Below, piece by piece: positions 1-9,414 of a stretch of DNA of 53,322 bases; position 1 is the stretch's first letter, and the number at the start of each line of letters is the position of its first letter. The stretch is taken from assembly GCA_030616165.1 (NCBI GenBank), contig JAUWXV010000002.1:1-53322 (forward strand), read 5' to 3'. The position numbers and the translations under genes are program-made. This DNA comes from a bacterium. Its GTDB lineage: Bacteria > SM23-31 > JAUVVT01. The notes under the pieces are model-generated. The model searched no databases, was not told the DNA's origin, and worked only from the letters and a program-made list of their open reading frames with translations.

Positions 1-612
1 AGCCAAAAAAAGTTTGGGCAGAAGTTCTGGGTCGATAGGCTCATAAAGACCGCAACCATGTTTTTCCATTATTTTTTTATTAAAGTCCATATATACAACC
101 CCTTCATAAACCTGTATGACTCTATCCTGAAGACCAGCAGTAATACCGAGTTCGTCAGATTCGATATTTAAGATTAAGTTTGCCTGAATTGGTTTTGGAA
201 TTTCTACGTTATAAAATTTCATCAATGCTCTCAAAGATGCAGTTATTATAGCACTGGAACCGGCAAGACCGACCTGGCGGGGGATATTTGTTTCATATCC
301 GATGGTGAAATTCTTCTTTTCTAAGATTATGCTATTTTTTTTGCAGTAGTCTCCAAATTTTTTTATTGTTGCTTTGATAAGTCTTACACCGCCATAATAT
401 CCACTTTTTCTGACATCGTTAATTAATTCCTGAATGCCTGCGAACATTGATTTATCCCTTTCATCCGGGATTATATTGATTTCTGGACTTTCATAAAGTG
501 TTATTTCAGCCTTGAAATTTTTTAGTATTGTAGAAATGGTTTTACCAAAATATCCATCAGAGGGATTTCCAATCAATCCTGCTCTGGAATATGCTGAAGT
601 ATTAATTATCAT
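1..612 (-). CDS. GHMP-family sugar kinase (glucuronokinase-like), 3' end outside window
   Basis: The first 204 codons of a GHMP-superfamily small-molecule kinase are present; the C-terminus lies beyond base 1. The ATG is at 610-612 with no convincing Shine-Dalgarno site. An N-terminal block GLIGNPSDGYFGK (about residues 12-24) resembles plant glucuronokinases and related sugar-1-kinases. The GHMP ATP-binding loop PRQVGLAGSSAI lies at about residues 111-122. Family members phosphorylate sugars, often at C1, or mevalonate-type substrates using ATP in the cytoplasm. The substrate cannot be read from this fragment. The nearest gene, the M1-like peptidase, is on the same strand upstream, 216 bases away, so a shared transcript is possible but not shown. 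Family call is confident; the glucuronokinase sub-assignment is tentative. Confidence 0.85.
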   Translation of the reverse strand, partial: MIINTSAYSRAGLIGNPSDGYFGKTISTILKNFKAEITLYESPEINIIPDERDKSMFAGIQELINDVRKSGYYGGVRLIKATIKKFGDYCKKNSIILEKKNFTIGYETNIPRQVGLAGSSAIITASLRALMKFYNVEIPKPIQANLILNIESDELGITAGLQDRVIQVYEGVVYMDFNKKIMEKHGCGLYEPIDPELLPKLFLA

Positions 613-828
613 TTTATTTTATTGATGAGCCCTTTTTGTTATATATCGGAATCTATTGACTAAAAATTTAAAAAAAAATATTGTAATTGTCAATAATGAA
701 ATTTGTTTCCATTTCAAATTTATCCCAAGTGTTTAGGATGAATTAGAAATAAGAATAAAGTTTCTTTTCTGTCTCAGGCGGATACGCCGTGGCGGAGATT
801 ACTTTCTTTTCAAAGAAAGTGCTTTATT
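613..828. repeat. Intergenic region with two short palindromes
   Basis: This gap lies between two minus-strand genes. It contains a GC-rich patch at 774-800 with GGCG GATA CGCC inside it. Directly before the peptidase stop codon is a perfect 9-base inverted repeat, ACTTTCTTT (801-809), TC, AAAGAAAGT (812-820). The same CTTTCTTT/AAAGAAAG palindrome recurs at 19832-19849 and 30143-30168, so it belongs to a dispersed family rather than being a local terminator. I see no gene here. Confidence 0.6.
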
Positions 829-3159
829 TTATTCATACTTTACTTTGCAAAGTACAGCATCAAAATCGTTGAATATTACCTTTTTCGGTTCATTTTCAAA
901 GCCGTCAAGGTTAAAATAAACAACTTTTCTGTCAATAAGTATAGAATAGGTTTTATTTCTTCCGTTTTCAAATACTATTGTAATGGGAATATACATTTTG
1001 AAGTCTTCGGGGACATTTTCCTGAATAACTTTTCCCTTTATGGCGAAATTATTGTATTTCGAGTCTACTTTTGAATATGAGAAACGGTAGAGAGGGATTT
1101 CTGTTCCGTAGACCCATTGATTGAAAAACCAGTCCATGTCGTATCCAATATGTTTTTCAACAATTGATTTAAAATCTTCAGTAGATGCTAACTTTTCTCT
1201 GTATGAATCAACAAAGTCGCGGAGCATATTTTTGAATTTGCTGTCGTCCATTGAGTTAAGGTTTGTCATAAGAATTTTAAGCATATGTAGGATATAAGCC
1301 CCTTTTTCATATACATTAACATCATAATCTGCTTTAAATCTTTGTCCAAGTCTTGTTCCTAACCAGAGGGGACCGGCTCCAATTCCCTCGCTTTTGTGGA
1401 TTTCTTCGAAGGAATAATTATATTTCATTAATCCCAGAGTCGAACCGATATTCCCCTTTTCGATGATGTCGTCTTTCCATGCAGATACAACCATCCTGAA
1501 TTTTTCATCATCGCCAATCCCTTCTTTTACAAACCATGCAGCCGAATATTCTGCGAATCCCTCACTTAACCATATATCATGATAAGTTTTCCAGAAGACA
1601 GTATGTCCCCACCACTGGTGCGAAACCTCATGTGCACAGTATAAATCTGTATAATCTTCTTCCTTGTACTTGTATGTAAAATTTGGAAGATAAATTAGAT
1701 TAGGAAATCCCTGCCCATAATATTGTGGAATTTCAGTTACAAATAATTTATTAAATTGGTATGCTCCGAGATTCTCAATAAAAAATCTTAATGCATTTGC
1801 AGTCTTTTTCCCGATTTCATTCAAGGTTTTATCGCTGTTTTCGACTCTGCCGTAAATAATAATCGGCGGTAGATTCTCCTCTTTTACTTCAATTTTCTTG
1901 TAAAAGCCGAGATTAAATGATGCAATAATAACGGGGATATTAACTTCCCATTCCGAACACATCAAATTGTCTTCATTCCATTCCCTTATTTTATCACCGC
2001 TTGAGACCAGTTTATATTTTTTTGGGAAGCGGTATGTAATTTTGTATATTGAGCGCTGATAAAAATCATATTTCGGAAACCATATATTCGATTTTTTTAT
2101 TGAAAAATATCCATCTTTTGTTTTTTCGAGTATTTTTCCTGAGTATTCTATTGTTATTTCATATTTATCGAATTTTTTCAAAGTGTCATTCAGTATGACG
2201 CTGAATCCCAATTCATCCTTTTTCTGAATAAAATCAAGTGTATTTTCTTTCTGATTGTAAATTTTGTCAACTTTCAGTTCTTTATCAAGTAAAAAGTTTA
2301 TCACCCGAGGGTTATTAACATTGGATATAAAACCAATTTTAGATTTAGCGTCGATTTTACCGTTCTCTGATATTTTTATATCAATATTATACTCCTTAAC
2401 ATCAATTTCTTCTTTGCTCCCGGAAAAAGATTCTTCAGGAGAGAAAAGGTTAATCCTGTAATATGGTTTATCCACTCTCTTTTCGAAATACTGGTCAAGT
2501 GATATTTCTTCTTTCCTTTTTGAGTCTTTGATTAGCACAAGATGACCCGGGTCCTTATATCCATTCTTGCTCATCTTTATATCGGCGAGGAAGAAACCAT
2601 CCTGATTTTCTGAAAGGATATCCGACAGAATTCTTGGAGAAATGTTATAGCTCATTCTTTTTAAGAAAAATTTAAATATATCTTTTTGGATTTTTTTGAC
2701 TTTTTTCGGAATATTATGTTTATTTAATTCAATTTTATTTTCTTTATCGAATTCTATGTTTCCTGTATATCTTATATAGACTTCAGAAAAATTTTCAATT
2801 AAACTATCTTTATCAGTAAATCTTTTTAGTTGGTATTTTTCTATATCATTTGGGGGATAATATTTAAAATCACCTTCTCCAATGAATAGAAAACCTGTTG
2901 TTATTCCTTTTATTGGTTCCAGAAAGTAGATTTTACCTTTTTTCAGATAAAAATTGCTGTTATAAATTTTTAAGTTTAATTTTTCTATATTTGCTACCCT
3001 ATTTTCATCGAATTTTATGTTATCAAGTTTGTCATATATAAAGATAGCTTCTGATTTATTATTTGATGTTTTGTCAACATTTATAAGAGATTTCCCGCAT
3101 AAAGTAACAAAGGGTACTAATAAAAGCAAGAGGACAATTTTATTTTTGATTTTTTTCAC
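829..3159 (-). CDS. Secreted M1-like zinc metallopeptidase (gluzincin) with altered GAMEN site
   Basis: A 776-residue protein starting at GTG (3157-3159); the start is accepted because an N-terminal hydrophobic signal (residues 9-21) follows at once, with Cys21 after it (VTLC-GKS, a poor lipobox). The zinc site HEVSH (H510, E511, H514) is followed after exactly 18 residues by E533 (LSEGFAEY), the M1 family signature HEXXH-x18-E. The usual exopeptidase motif GAMEN, expected about 25-30 residues upstream, is replaced by GQGFPN (482-487). About 260 residues of unrecognised sequence precede the M1-like part. Proteins of this family hydrolyse peptides outside the cytoplasm. Because GAMEN binds the substrate N-terminus, aminopeptidase activity is uncertain. 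It is divergent from the export operon starting at 3340. Confidence 0.85.
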   Translation of the reverse strand: MKKIKNKIVLLLLLVPFVTLCGKSLINVDKTSNNKSEAIFIYDKLDNIKFDENRVANIEKLNLKIYNSNFYLKKGKIYFLEPIKGITTGFLFIGEGDFKYYPPNDIEKYQLKRFTDKDSLIENFSEVYIRYTGNIEFDKENKIELNKHNIPKKVKKIQKDIFKFFLKRMSYNISPRILSDILSENQDGFFLADIKMSKNGYKDPGHLVLIKDSKRKEEISLDQYFEKRVDKPYYRINLFSPEESFSGSKEEIDVKEYNIDIKISENGKIDAKSKIGFISNVNNPRVINFLLDKELKVDKIYNQKENTLDFIQKKDELGFSVILNDTLKKFDKYEITIEYSGKILEKTKDGYFSIKKSNIWFPKYDFYQRSIYKITYRFPKKYKLVSSGDKIREWNEDNLMCSEWEVNIPVIIASFNLGFYKKIEVKEENLPPIIIYGRVENSDKTLNEIGKKTANALRFFIENLGAYQFNKLFVTEIPQYYGQGFPNLIYLPNFTYKYKEEDYTDLYCAHEVSHQWWGHTVFWKTYHDIWLSEGFAEYSAAWFVKEGIGDDEKFRMVVSAWKDDIIEKGNIGSTLGLMKYNYSFEEIHKSEGIGAGPLWLGTRLGQRFKADYDVNVYEKGAYILHMLKILMTNLNSMDDSKFKNMLRDFVDSYREKLASTEDFKSIVEKHIGYDMDWFFNQWVYGTEIPLYRFSYSKVDSKYNNFAIKGKVIQENVPEDFKMYIPITIVFENGRNKTYSILIDRKVVYFNLDGFENEPKKVIFNDFDAVLCKVKYE

Positions 3160-3339
3160 TTTTATGTTTAAAATATTGAAACTTTTTATTATATTATAAC
3201 ATTATAATATAATAGGGAATATGGTTAAAACCAAATCTAATTTATCAAATGTAAAATATAAAAAAAATTGAATGTTTTTTAAAAATATTTGTATTTATAT
3301 TAGAGTATAAATTTCAATAATTTACTAAAAATTAATATT

Positions 3340-4896
3340 ATGAATATTTCATTTATAAACAGGTTCAGCAGAAGAAATATTATCATTCTCGGTATATTTT
3401 TGGTTGTATTATTAGGACTAATATTAAACTATTACGTTGGGCATGGGAGAGTTAAGATTCCAACTGCGGAAGTAAGAAGGGGTGAAATTCTAATAACTCA
3501 AACAGAGACTGGAGAAGTGAGAGCGTCCAAAAACCAAACTATAACAGCACCAGCATCGTCAAGAAGAATGAGCAATCTTCAGATTGTTGATATGATTCCC
3601 GAGGGAACTACGGTAGAAAAGGGTGATGTACTTATTCAATTTGATACTAACGAGATGGAGGATTTAATTAATCAAAGAGAGGAATCGTTACAATCCTTGG
3701 AAGAGAATCTTGAAAAATTGGAGGCACAGCAGGCTTCGACTATGGAGGACTTTGATGCTGATTTGAAGACCATAAATAATAATTATGAACTTGCTAATCT
3801 TACTTTTGAAAATATGAGATACGAATCCGAAAATAAAAGGCAGGAAGCAAAACTCCAGTATGATAATGCAAAGTTGAATTATGATGCTCAAATTACCAGG
3901 ATTGAAAACCAAAAAATTATAAATAGAGTTGATAAAAATAATAGACTACGGCAAATTGAAGAAGCAAAAAATGACCTGGAATGGGCAAAAGCACAGTTGA
4001 AAAGATTAACCGTAACTGCTCCAAGCCCTGGACTGGTTGTCTATAAAGAGACTTTTAGCATAGGGACATTTGAAAAAGTAGAAATCGGGGATAATGTTTT
4101 CCCACAACAGCCACTTATAGAACTCCCAGACCTCAGTGAGATTCAGGTAAAAATGAGGATTAATGAAATTGATGTGGATAAATATGAGAAAGGTATGGAG
4201 GTTAATGTAACACTCGACGCCTATCCTGAAGAATCATTTACAGGAATTGTCACAGAAATATCCCCTCTGGTTGAAGGATTTATGCAGAATATAAAACTCT
4301 TTAATGTTATTATGACTATTAAAGAAAAAAACAACCCTATGCTCAGACCGGGTTTTACCGCAAGAGCCGAGATTGTCCTGAAGAAAATGCCCAATGCTCT
4401 TTATGTTCCTGTAGAAGCAGTCTTTGAAAAAGAAGGTAATCCGATAGTTTTTACTAAAGGGTCAGGATATAAACATAAAGAGGTGACAATCGGCGATAGA
4501 AATGAAAATTATATCGTTATTTTAGACAACTTGGAAGAGGGAGAGGAGGTGGCTCTGATTGACCCAACCGGAAATGCTGAAAGATTAGGGGCTGCACTCG
4601 AACTGCGGTTAAGGTTGGAGAGGAGAAAAGAAATAATCGAAAGATTCCTTGCAGGTCCTGCCCTCCCTGAAGAAAAAAGGGCAAAAAGTGGAAGAGATGC
4701 ATTTATTCCTGAGCAGGCAACTCCTGAAATTATGGGTGATTATTTAAATGAACTTCTTCAGGACCCAGAAATCAAAAAAGAATATTATAAAATGATTGAA
4801 AAAGACCCTGAGTTTGAAAAAGATACACAAAAGAGAACTCAGTTTTATATGGAAATGCTTCAGAAAATCAGAGAAAAAAATATAGAAAAAGAATAA
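3340..4896 (+). CDS. Membrane-fusion (periplasmic adaptor) protein, HlyD/MacA family, paralogue 1
   Basis: A 518-residue adaptor of an ABC-type tripartite exporter. A single N-terminal membrane anchor (about residues 14-32) follows a short basic cytoplasmic tail. Next comes the lipoyl-like half (about 40-95), a long coiled-coil hairpin rich in E, Q, K and N (about 100-225), the second lipoyl half (TVTAPSPGLVVYKE) and a beta-barrel containing ELPDLSEIQVKMRINEID. A charged C-terminal extension of roughly 90 residues goes beyond the usual family end. The start ATG has no Shine-Dalgarno site, unlike the downstream genes. It is the first gene of a plus-strand operon with a second adaptor, a permease and a TolC-like channel. 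It is clearly a paralogue of the next gene, sharing VVYKE..F and IELPDLS..QVK..INEID blocks. Confidence 0.88.
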   Translation: MNISFINRFSRRNIIILGIFLVVLLGLILNYYVGHGRVKIPTAEVRRGEILITQTETGEVRASKNQTITAPASSRRMSNLQIVDMIPEGTTVEKGDVLIQFDTNEMEDLINQREESLQSLEENLEKLEAQQASTMEDFDADLKTINNNYELANLTFENMRYESENKRQEAKLQYDNAKLNYDAQITRIENQKIINRVDKNNRLRQIEEAKNDLEWAKAQLKRLTVTAPSPGLVVYKETFSIGTFEKVEIGDNVFPQQPLIELPDLSEIQVKMRINEIDVDKYEKGMEVNVTLDAYPEESFTGIVTEISPLVEGFMQNIKLFNVIMTIKEKNNPMLRPGFTARAEIVLKKMPNALYVPVEAVFEKEGNPIVFTKGSGYKHKEVTIGDRNENYIVILDNLEEGEEVALIDPTGNAERLGAALELRLRLERRKEIIERFLAGPALPEEKRAKSGRDAFIPEQATPEIMGDYLNELLQDPEIKKEYYKMIEKDPEFEKDTQKRTQFYMEMLQKIREKNIEKE

Positions 4897-4966
4897 TAAT
4901 CTGAAATAAAACAAAATTTTTATAAAAAATTATTTTATTTATAATTAAAAGGATGTGAGGTAAATC

Positions 4967-6346
4967 ATGAATATAAAAAGATTCTTAACTCGTAAGAATA
5001 TTATTTTGAGCACTGCTGCTTTAATAATAATAGTAGTTTTTTTAAATTTGGTAATCAAGCCCGGAACTGCTGATATAGCGGCGTATGCTGTAACGCAAGG
5101 TCCTTTTGTTATTAGCATAAATCAGAGTGGAGAGATGTTTGCAAAGAATTCTGAATCTATATCCGTACCCGATGATGTTCGGGGGAATCTACAGATAATT
5201 TATCTGGCTCCAGAAGGTTTACGAATAACGAAGGGGGATATATTGATAATGTTTGATACAAGTGATTTGGATACAAGGATTGAGGAAAGAGAAGCGACAC
5301 TTCTTCAAAGACAAGAAGAACTTGAGAAACTTGAGGCAAGTCAATCCTCACAGACGGCATCCCTTATGTCTTCATTAGAGGTTACCAAGAATAATTATGA
5401 ACTTTCTAAGATACGTTTACAGCAGATGCAGTTTGAAGCGGAAACAAGAAAACAGATAGAAGAATTGAACTATAAAAATTCTCAGATTAATCTTAGAAAA
5501 CAGGAACAGAATATTGAACATCAGAAGACAATTAATGGTGTTGACTTAAACAATTCTAAATTGAGGATAGAGAGAGCACAAAGAAATCTTGATGAAGCCA
5601 AACAGGAACGTGAAAAACTCATTGTAAGAGCGCCGATGGAAGGATTGGTTGTATATAAAGAGAATTTCAGAAGTGCTAACCGGGAGAAGGTAAAGGTTGG
5701 AGACACTCCGCATCGAAGAATGGCTTTGATAGAACTCCCAGACCTTTCTGTAATGCAGGTAAAAACAGCTATTAATGAAATAGATATCAGGAATGTGGAG
5801 AAAGGACAGGATGCTGTTGTGAGATTAGATGCTGTACAGGATGCAGTATTTACCGGAAAAGTAACCGATGTGGCATATCTTGCAAGGAGAGAGAAAGGTT
5901 CAGACGTTAAAGTTTTTGATGTAATCATTACGATAGATGGTGGAGAAAATCCATTATTGAAGCCGGGAATGTCGGCAACGGTGGAGATAGTTACTGAAAA
6001 AATGGATGAAAAGGTTTTCATTCCGCTGGAATCAGTTTTTGGAAAAGAGGGAAAGACTATTGCCTATGTATTGACTTCGTCCTGGCAAGAGAGGGAAATA
6101 AAAGTTAGTAAAAGCAACAGCAATTATATTGTTGTTGATGAGGGATTAAGTGTAGGGGAACAAGTGGCATTGAGGGACCCGACAGTAAGACTCGAACAAT
6201 TTGGGACAGAAATTAAGGCACCTGCTGAAAGAACTTCTTCCTCCAAGGGGGGAGCGGGAGCCGGCAGTGGGATGTTTGATATAGGGAGAATTAGAGATAT
6301 GATGATGAGAGGCGGGGGTGGGGGAATGGGAAGAGGGGAACGTTAA
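4967..6346 (+). CDS. Membrane-fusion (periplasmic adaptor) protein, HlyD/MacA family, paralogue 2
   Basis: A 459-residue adaptor with the same architecture as its upstream neighbour: membrane anchor (about 12-32), split lipoyl domain around a coiled-coil hairpin (about 95-215), then a barrel containing IELPDLSVMQVKTAINEID. The start ATG has a good ribosome site (GAGGT about 6 bases upstream). The final 36 residues differ from the paralogue and are rich in glycine, serine and methionine (RDMMMRGGGGGMG). Such proteins bridge an inner-membrane permease to an outer-membrane channel. Two different adaptors in one operon suggest a mixed adaptor ring or two functional states; this is inference. It lies 70 bases after paralogue 1 and 84 bases before the permease. 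Confidence 0.88.
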   Translation: MNIKRFLTRKNIILSTAALIIIVVFLNLVIKPGTADIAAYAVTQGPFVISINQSGEMFAKNSESISVPDDVRGNLQIIYLAPEGLRITKGDILIMFDTSDLDTRIEEREATLLQRQEELEKLEASQSSQTASLMSSLEVTKNNYELSKIRLQQMQFEAETRKQIEELNYKNSQINLRKQEQNIEHQKTINGVDLNNSKLRIERAQRNLDEAKQEREKLIVRAPMEGLVVYKENFRSANREKVKVGDTPHRRMALIELPDLSVMQVKTAINEIDIRNVEKGQDAVVRLDAVQDAVFTGKVTDVAYLARREKGSDVKVFDVIITIDGGENPLLKPGMSATVEIVTEKMDEKVFIPLESVFGKEGKTIAYVLTSSWQEREIKVSKSNSNYIVVDEGLSVGEQVALRDPTVRLEQFGTEIKAPAERTSSSKGGAGAGSGMFDIGRIRDMMMRGGGGGMGRGER

Positions 6347-6430
6347 ATTAACATATTTACTTGTAATTTAATGGATAATCTTTTTTAAATTAATAAAAAA
6401 ACAATAATAAATAAAAATAATTAAGAGAAA

Positions 6431-7666
6431 ATGAATATAAGTGAAAGTTTTAAAACTGGACTGGATGGAATCAATTCTCATAAACTTCGGTCATTTTTGA
6501 CTATGCTTGGGATAATCTTTGGTGTATCAGCAGTTATTGCAATGCTTTCAATAGGGGAAGGTGCAAAACAGGAGGCACTCGAACAGATAAGAGTTATGGG
6601 AATGAATAACATATTAATTCAAGATTTTCAGTTAGAGACAGAAGACCTGGCTTCTATTAGAACAAATTTCTCAAGGGGACTTACATATGAAGATGCAAGG
6701 TCAATTGGGGATATATGTCCTCTTATAGATTATGCCACACCTCAGAAGGAATTTAATTTATCTGTTAGTTATAAGGATAAAGTAACAATGGCTACCGTAG
6801 TAGGAACAACTCCAGAATATTCAGAAGTATTAAATTTCCCGGTAAGTGAGGGTTCATTTGTAACTTATTACGACGTGGCTAACCGAAACAGGATCTGCGT
6901 TTTGGGTGGTGGAATAAAAAAGGATTTGTTCGGATTTGAAGACCCGATTGAGAAAAAGATTAAGGTTGAAGACCTCTGGTTTACTGTAATTGGAGTTATG
7001 ATAGATAAAGATATACCTGCTGGAAAACAAGGGAGCATTAAAACAAGAAATCTTAATCAGGATATATATATACCAATTACTGCATCTTTCAAGAGGTTTG
7101 TTAATGACCCATTTGCAAGTGAGATAGACCAGGTTACTGCGAGAGTTGTTAATTCCGAAAGGATAACTGAAGCGGCAAATATAATTAGAAATATTATGAA
7201 CAGGAGACACATGGGTGTTCCCGATTTTCAAATTATTATACCTGAGGCGTTACTTCGTCAAAGTCAGGAAACTCAGCGTATATTCAACATAGTTATGGGT
7301 GCTATTGCCGGGATTTCCCTTTTAGTTGGAGGGATAGGGATTATGAATATTATGCTCGCATCGATATTGGAAAGAACAAGAGAAATTGGTGTTAGGAGAG
7401 CGGTTGGAGCAACAAGGATGGACATTCTCGGACAATTTATTATTGAAGCGATTCTGATAAGTTTTTCCGGAGGAATTATTGGGATTTTTCTCGGATATGG
7501 TTTGACAATAGCGATAGCTTTTTATGCTGACTGGAATACCATAGTCAGTTTCTATATGCTTATGTTAGCTTTTGGAGTTTCGGTAACGGTGGGATTAATA
7601 TTCGGTATTCTGCCTGCAAGAAAAGCAGCACTTCTTGACCCTATTGATTCATTGAGATATGAATAG
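6431..7666 (+). CDS. ABC exporter permease, MacB/FtsX type, without ATPase domain
   Basis: A 411-residue inner-membrane protein. It has one N-terminal membrane helix (SFLTMLGIIFGVSAVIAML, about residues 21-39), a large periplasmic MacB-type domain (about 45-275) and three C-terminal helices of the FtsX domain. The cytoplasmic signature ERTREIGVRRAVGAT is between helices 2 and 3. In Escherichia coli MacB, an ATP-binding domain is fused before this unit; here there is none, and no ATP-binding protein is encoded anywhere in the plus-strand operon. A partner ATPase must be supplied from elsewhere. The start is ATG with a weak purine-rich site (AAGAGAAA). Family members export peptides, lipoproteins or macrolides, driving the adaptor and channel mechanically. 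Confidence 0.9.
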   Translation: MNISESFKTGLDGINSHKLRSFLTMLGIIFGVSAVIAMLSIGEGAKQEALEQIRVMGMNNILIQDFQLETEDLASIRTNFSRGLTYEDARSIGDICPLIDYATPQKEFNLSVSYKDKVTMATVVGTTPEYSEVLNFPVSEGSFVTYYDVANRNRICVLGGGIKKDLFGFEDPIEKKIKVEDLWFTVIGVMIDKDIPAGKQGSIKTRNLNQDIYIPITASFKRFVNDPFASEIDQVTARVVNSERITEAANIIRNIMNRRHMGVPDFQIIIPEALLRQSQETQRIFNIVMGAIAGISLLVGGIGIMNIMLASILERTREIGVRRAVGATRMDILGQFIIEAILISFSGGIIGIFLGYGLTIAIAFYADWNTIVSFYMLMLAFGVSVTVGLIFGILPARKAALLDPIDSLRYE

Positions 7667-7687
7667 AGGTCTCTTTTTAATGATGGG

Positions 7688-7755
7688 GGACAGACAAGAA
7701 TGTCTGTCCTACCATCTAATGTTTTTGTGTAAGACTAATCCGCTTCAGGCGGATT
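7688..7755. repeat. Two intergenic palindromes (GGACAGACA family and AATCCGC)
   Basis: GGACAGACA (7688-7696), AGAA, TGTCTGTCC (7701-7709) is a perfect 9-base inverted repeat followed by CTACCATCTAAT. The same palindrome, with CTACC and often TCTAAT beside it, recurs at 37164-37185, 37198-37219, 40382-40403 and 40457-40478. A second inverted repeat AATCCGC (7737-7743), TTCAG, GCGGATT (7749-7755) follows. Both lie inside the operon between the permease and the TolC-like gene, so they would form hairpins in the transcript. Confidence 0.75.
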
Positions 7756-7821
7756 TGTTATTTTATAAAACTTTGGTAAAAAAATTCTTAATTTAAACAA
7801 ATTAATATGAGAGGTGAAACT

Positions 7822-9357
7822 ATGAAAAGTAAAAATTTATATAAGAAAATTATTCCCTTTATAATTTTAATCTTCTTGTTTTCGTTAAACACCTATGGAC
7901 AGGAAAAAAGGGTTCTTACACTCCAGGAGGCTATCGATATAGCATTAAGGGAAAGTTATACGGTAAAATCTTTCCAGCAGGATGTAATAATGATGGCAGA
8001 AAGGTATCGTTCACAAAGGGCAAACTTTAGACCATACGCTAATTTTAATATTAGAACACCAAGTTTTATGGAAAGTGTCAATGCAACATATACAGGAGGG
8101 CTTCCAGTTTATCAATCACGCGGGAATTTGCAATTTGATGGTTCACTTGATTTTAATTATGTAATTCCAACTAATGGAACATTTACGTTAAGGTCGTCTT
8201 TAGAAAGGACAAGAAATGATGTATGGAGAACGGACAATGAAACAGGTGAATACATAATGCTGCGGGATAATAAAGCGCTTACAAATTTGCGTCTGAGTTT
8301 CAGGCAGCCTATTTTTACTGATAATACTTTGAAAGAGGGACTTCAACAAGCAGAATACAGTTATGAAAGGTCTCTTAATAGATTTAACAGTAATGAAAGG
8401 GATATAATCTTTAATGTAACTAGTGCCTTTTTTAATCTTTATCGTGCTACCAGGCAGTTGGAAATATACAGAGAGAGAATGAATAATTCGCTCGATGCTT
8501 ATACACTGGCAAAAATGAAGTATGACGCTGGAATTATTCCTGAAGTTCAGGCACTTCAACTGCAGGTTGACAAGGCACAGAGTGAGGCTAATTATGTCTC
8601 TGCAGAGAATTCTCTTGAAAGTGAAAAGATTTCTTTTAAGCAATTAATTGGCCTTGACATTGATGATGATATAGAAGTTGTTGCGGATATAGAATATAAA
8701 TCCTTTAAAATTGACCTTAATAAGGCTTTAGAGGAGGGTTTAAAAAATCGCTCCGAACTCAGTGTGAGTGAAATAGAGATTGAATTAAGTAAAATTAATG
8801 TGAAGAGTACGAGAAGACAAAAAGAATTTAAAGGGGATATAAATTTATATTATGATTTCACAGGTGTGAGTTCTACTCCAACAGACCTTTTTCCTTCATC
8901 ATTTGAAGATTTTTGGAATCGACCGCCTAACCGGGGTATTACCCTGACATTTTCATATCCGATAATTGATTGGGGAAGAAATGATGCAAGAGTCCAGTCT
9001 TCACTCGCATCCTTAAGGGATGCAGAACTTAGGCTTGATAATCTGAAAGTTACCATTGAAAGGGATATAAGAGATGTAGTGAGAAATGTAAAAGAATCGG
9101 AAACCACGCTGGAAATATTGAAGATTGCTCAGGAAGTTGCTCAAAAAAGTTATGAAATCAGTAAAGGGCGATTTGACAACGGGGATATTACAAGTCAGGA
9201 ACTTGCCAGAGACCAGGAAGCACTTACCAATACACAGTTGAGTTACCTGACCGCTTTTATTGCTTATAAGAGAAGCGTCGCTGACCTGAAAAGAAAGACT
9301 ATGTGGGACTTCGAAAGGAATGAATCATATCTCAAAGATACATATATTGATGAGTGA
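7822..9357 (+). CDS. TolC-family outer-membrane efflux protein
   Basis: A protein of 511 residues. The ATG at 7822 is preferred over the upstream in-frame ATG at 7807 because AGAGGTG sits about 6 bases before it, and it begins directly with a signal peptide (MKSKNLYKKIIPFIILIFLF, cleavage likely near NTYG/QEKR). The sequence LTLQEAIDIALRESY is the typical start of an OEP repeat. Two such repeats with long amphipathic helices follow (LNRFNSNERDIIFNVTSAFF; LRDAELRLDNLKVTIERDIR). Proteins of this family form trimeric channels through the outer membrane and periplasm. As the last gene of the operon it completes the adaptor-permease-channel export set, and it is followed by a strong terminator. 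Confidence 0.92.
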   Translation: MKSKNLYKKIIPFIILIFLFSLNTYGQEKRVLTLQEAIDIALRESYTVKSFQQDVIMMAERYRSQRANFRPYANFNIRTPSFMESVNATYTGGLPVYQSRGNLQFDGSLDFNYVIPTNGTFTLRSSLERTRNDVWRTDNETGEYIMLRDNKALTNLRLSFRQPIFTDNTLKEGLQQAEYSYERSLNRFNSNERDIIFNVTSAFFNLYRATRQLEIYRERMNNSLDAYTLAKMKYDAGIIPEVQALQLQVDKAQSEANYVSAENSLESEKISFKQLIGLDIDDDIEVVADIEYKSFKIDLNKALEEGLKNRSELSVSEIEIELSKINVKSTRRQKEFKGDINLYYDFTGVSSTPTDLFPSSFEDFWNRPPNRGITLTFSYPIIDWGRNDARVQSSLASLRDAELRLDNLKVTIERDIRDVVRNVKESETTLEILKIAQEVAQKSYEISKGRFDNGDITSQELARDQEALTNTQLSYLTAFIAYKRSVADLKRKTMWDFERNESYLKDTYIDE

Positions 9358-9385
9358 GAAGAATATTAAGAATTAATTTTTTTAT

Positions 9386-9414
9386 AAAAACCGCCAATTC
9401 TTTTGGCGGTTTTT
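9386..9414. terminator. Bidirectional rho-independent terminator
   Basis: A perfect 12-base stem AAAAACCGCCAA (9386-9397), 5-base loop, TTGGCGGTTTTT (9403-9414). The stem ends in A and T runs, so it reads as a terminator on both strands. It lies 28 bases after the TolC-like stop codon and also downstream of the minus-strand gene ending at 9839, which fits the convergent gene arrangement. Confidence 0.9.
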
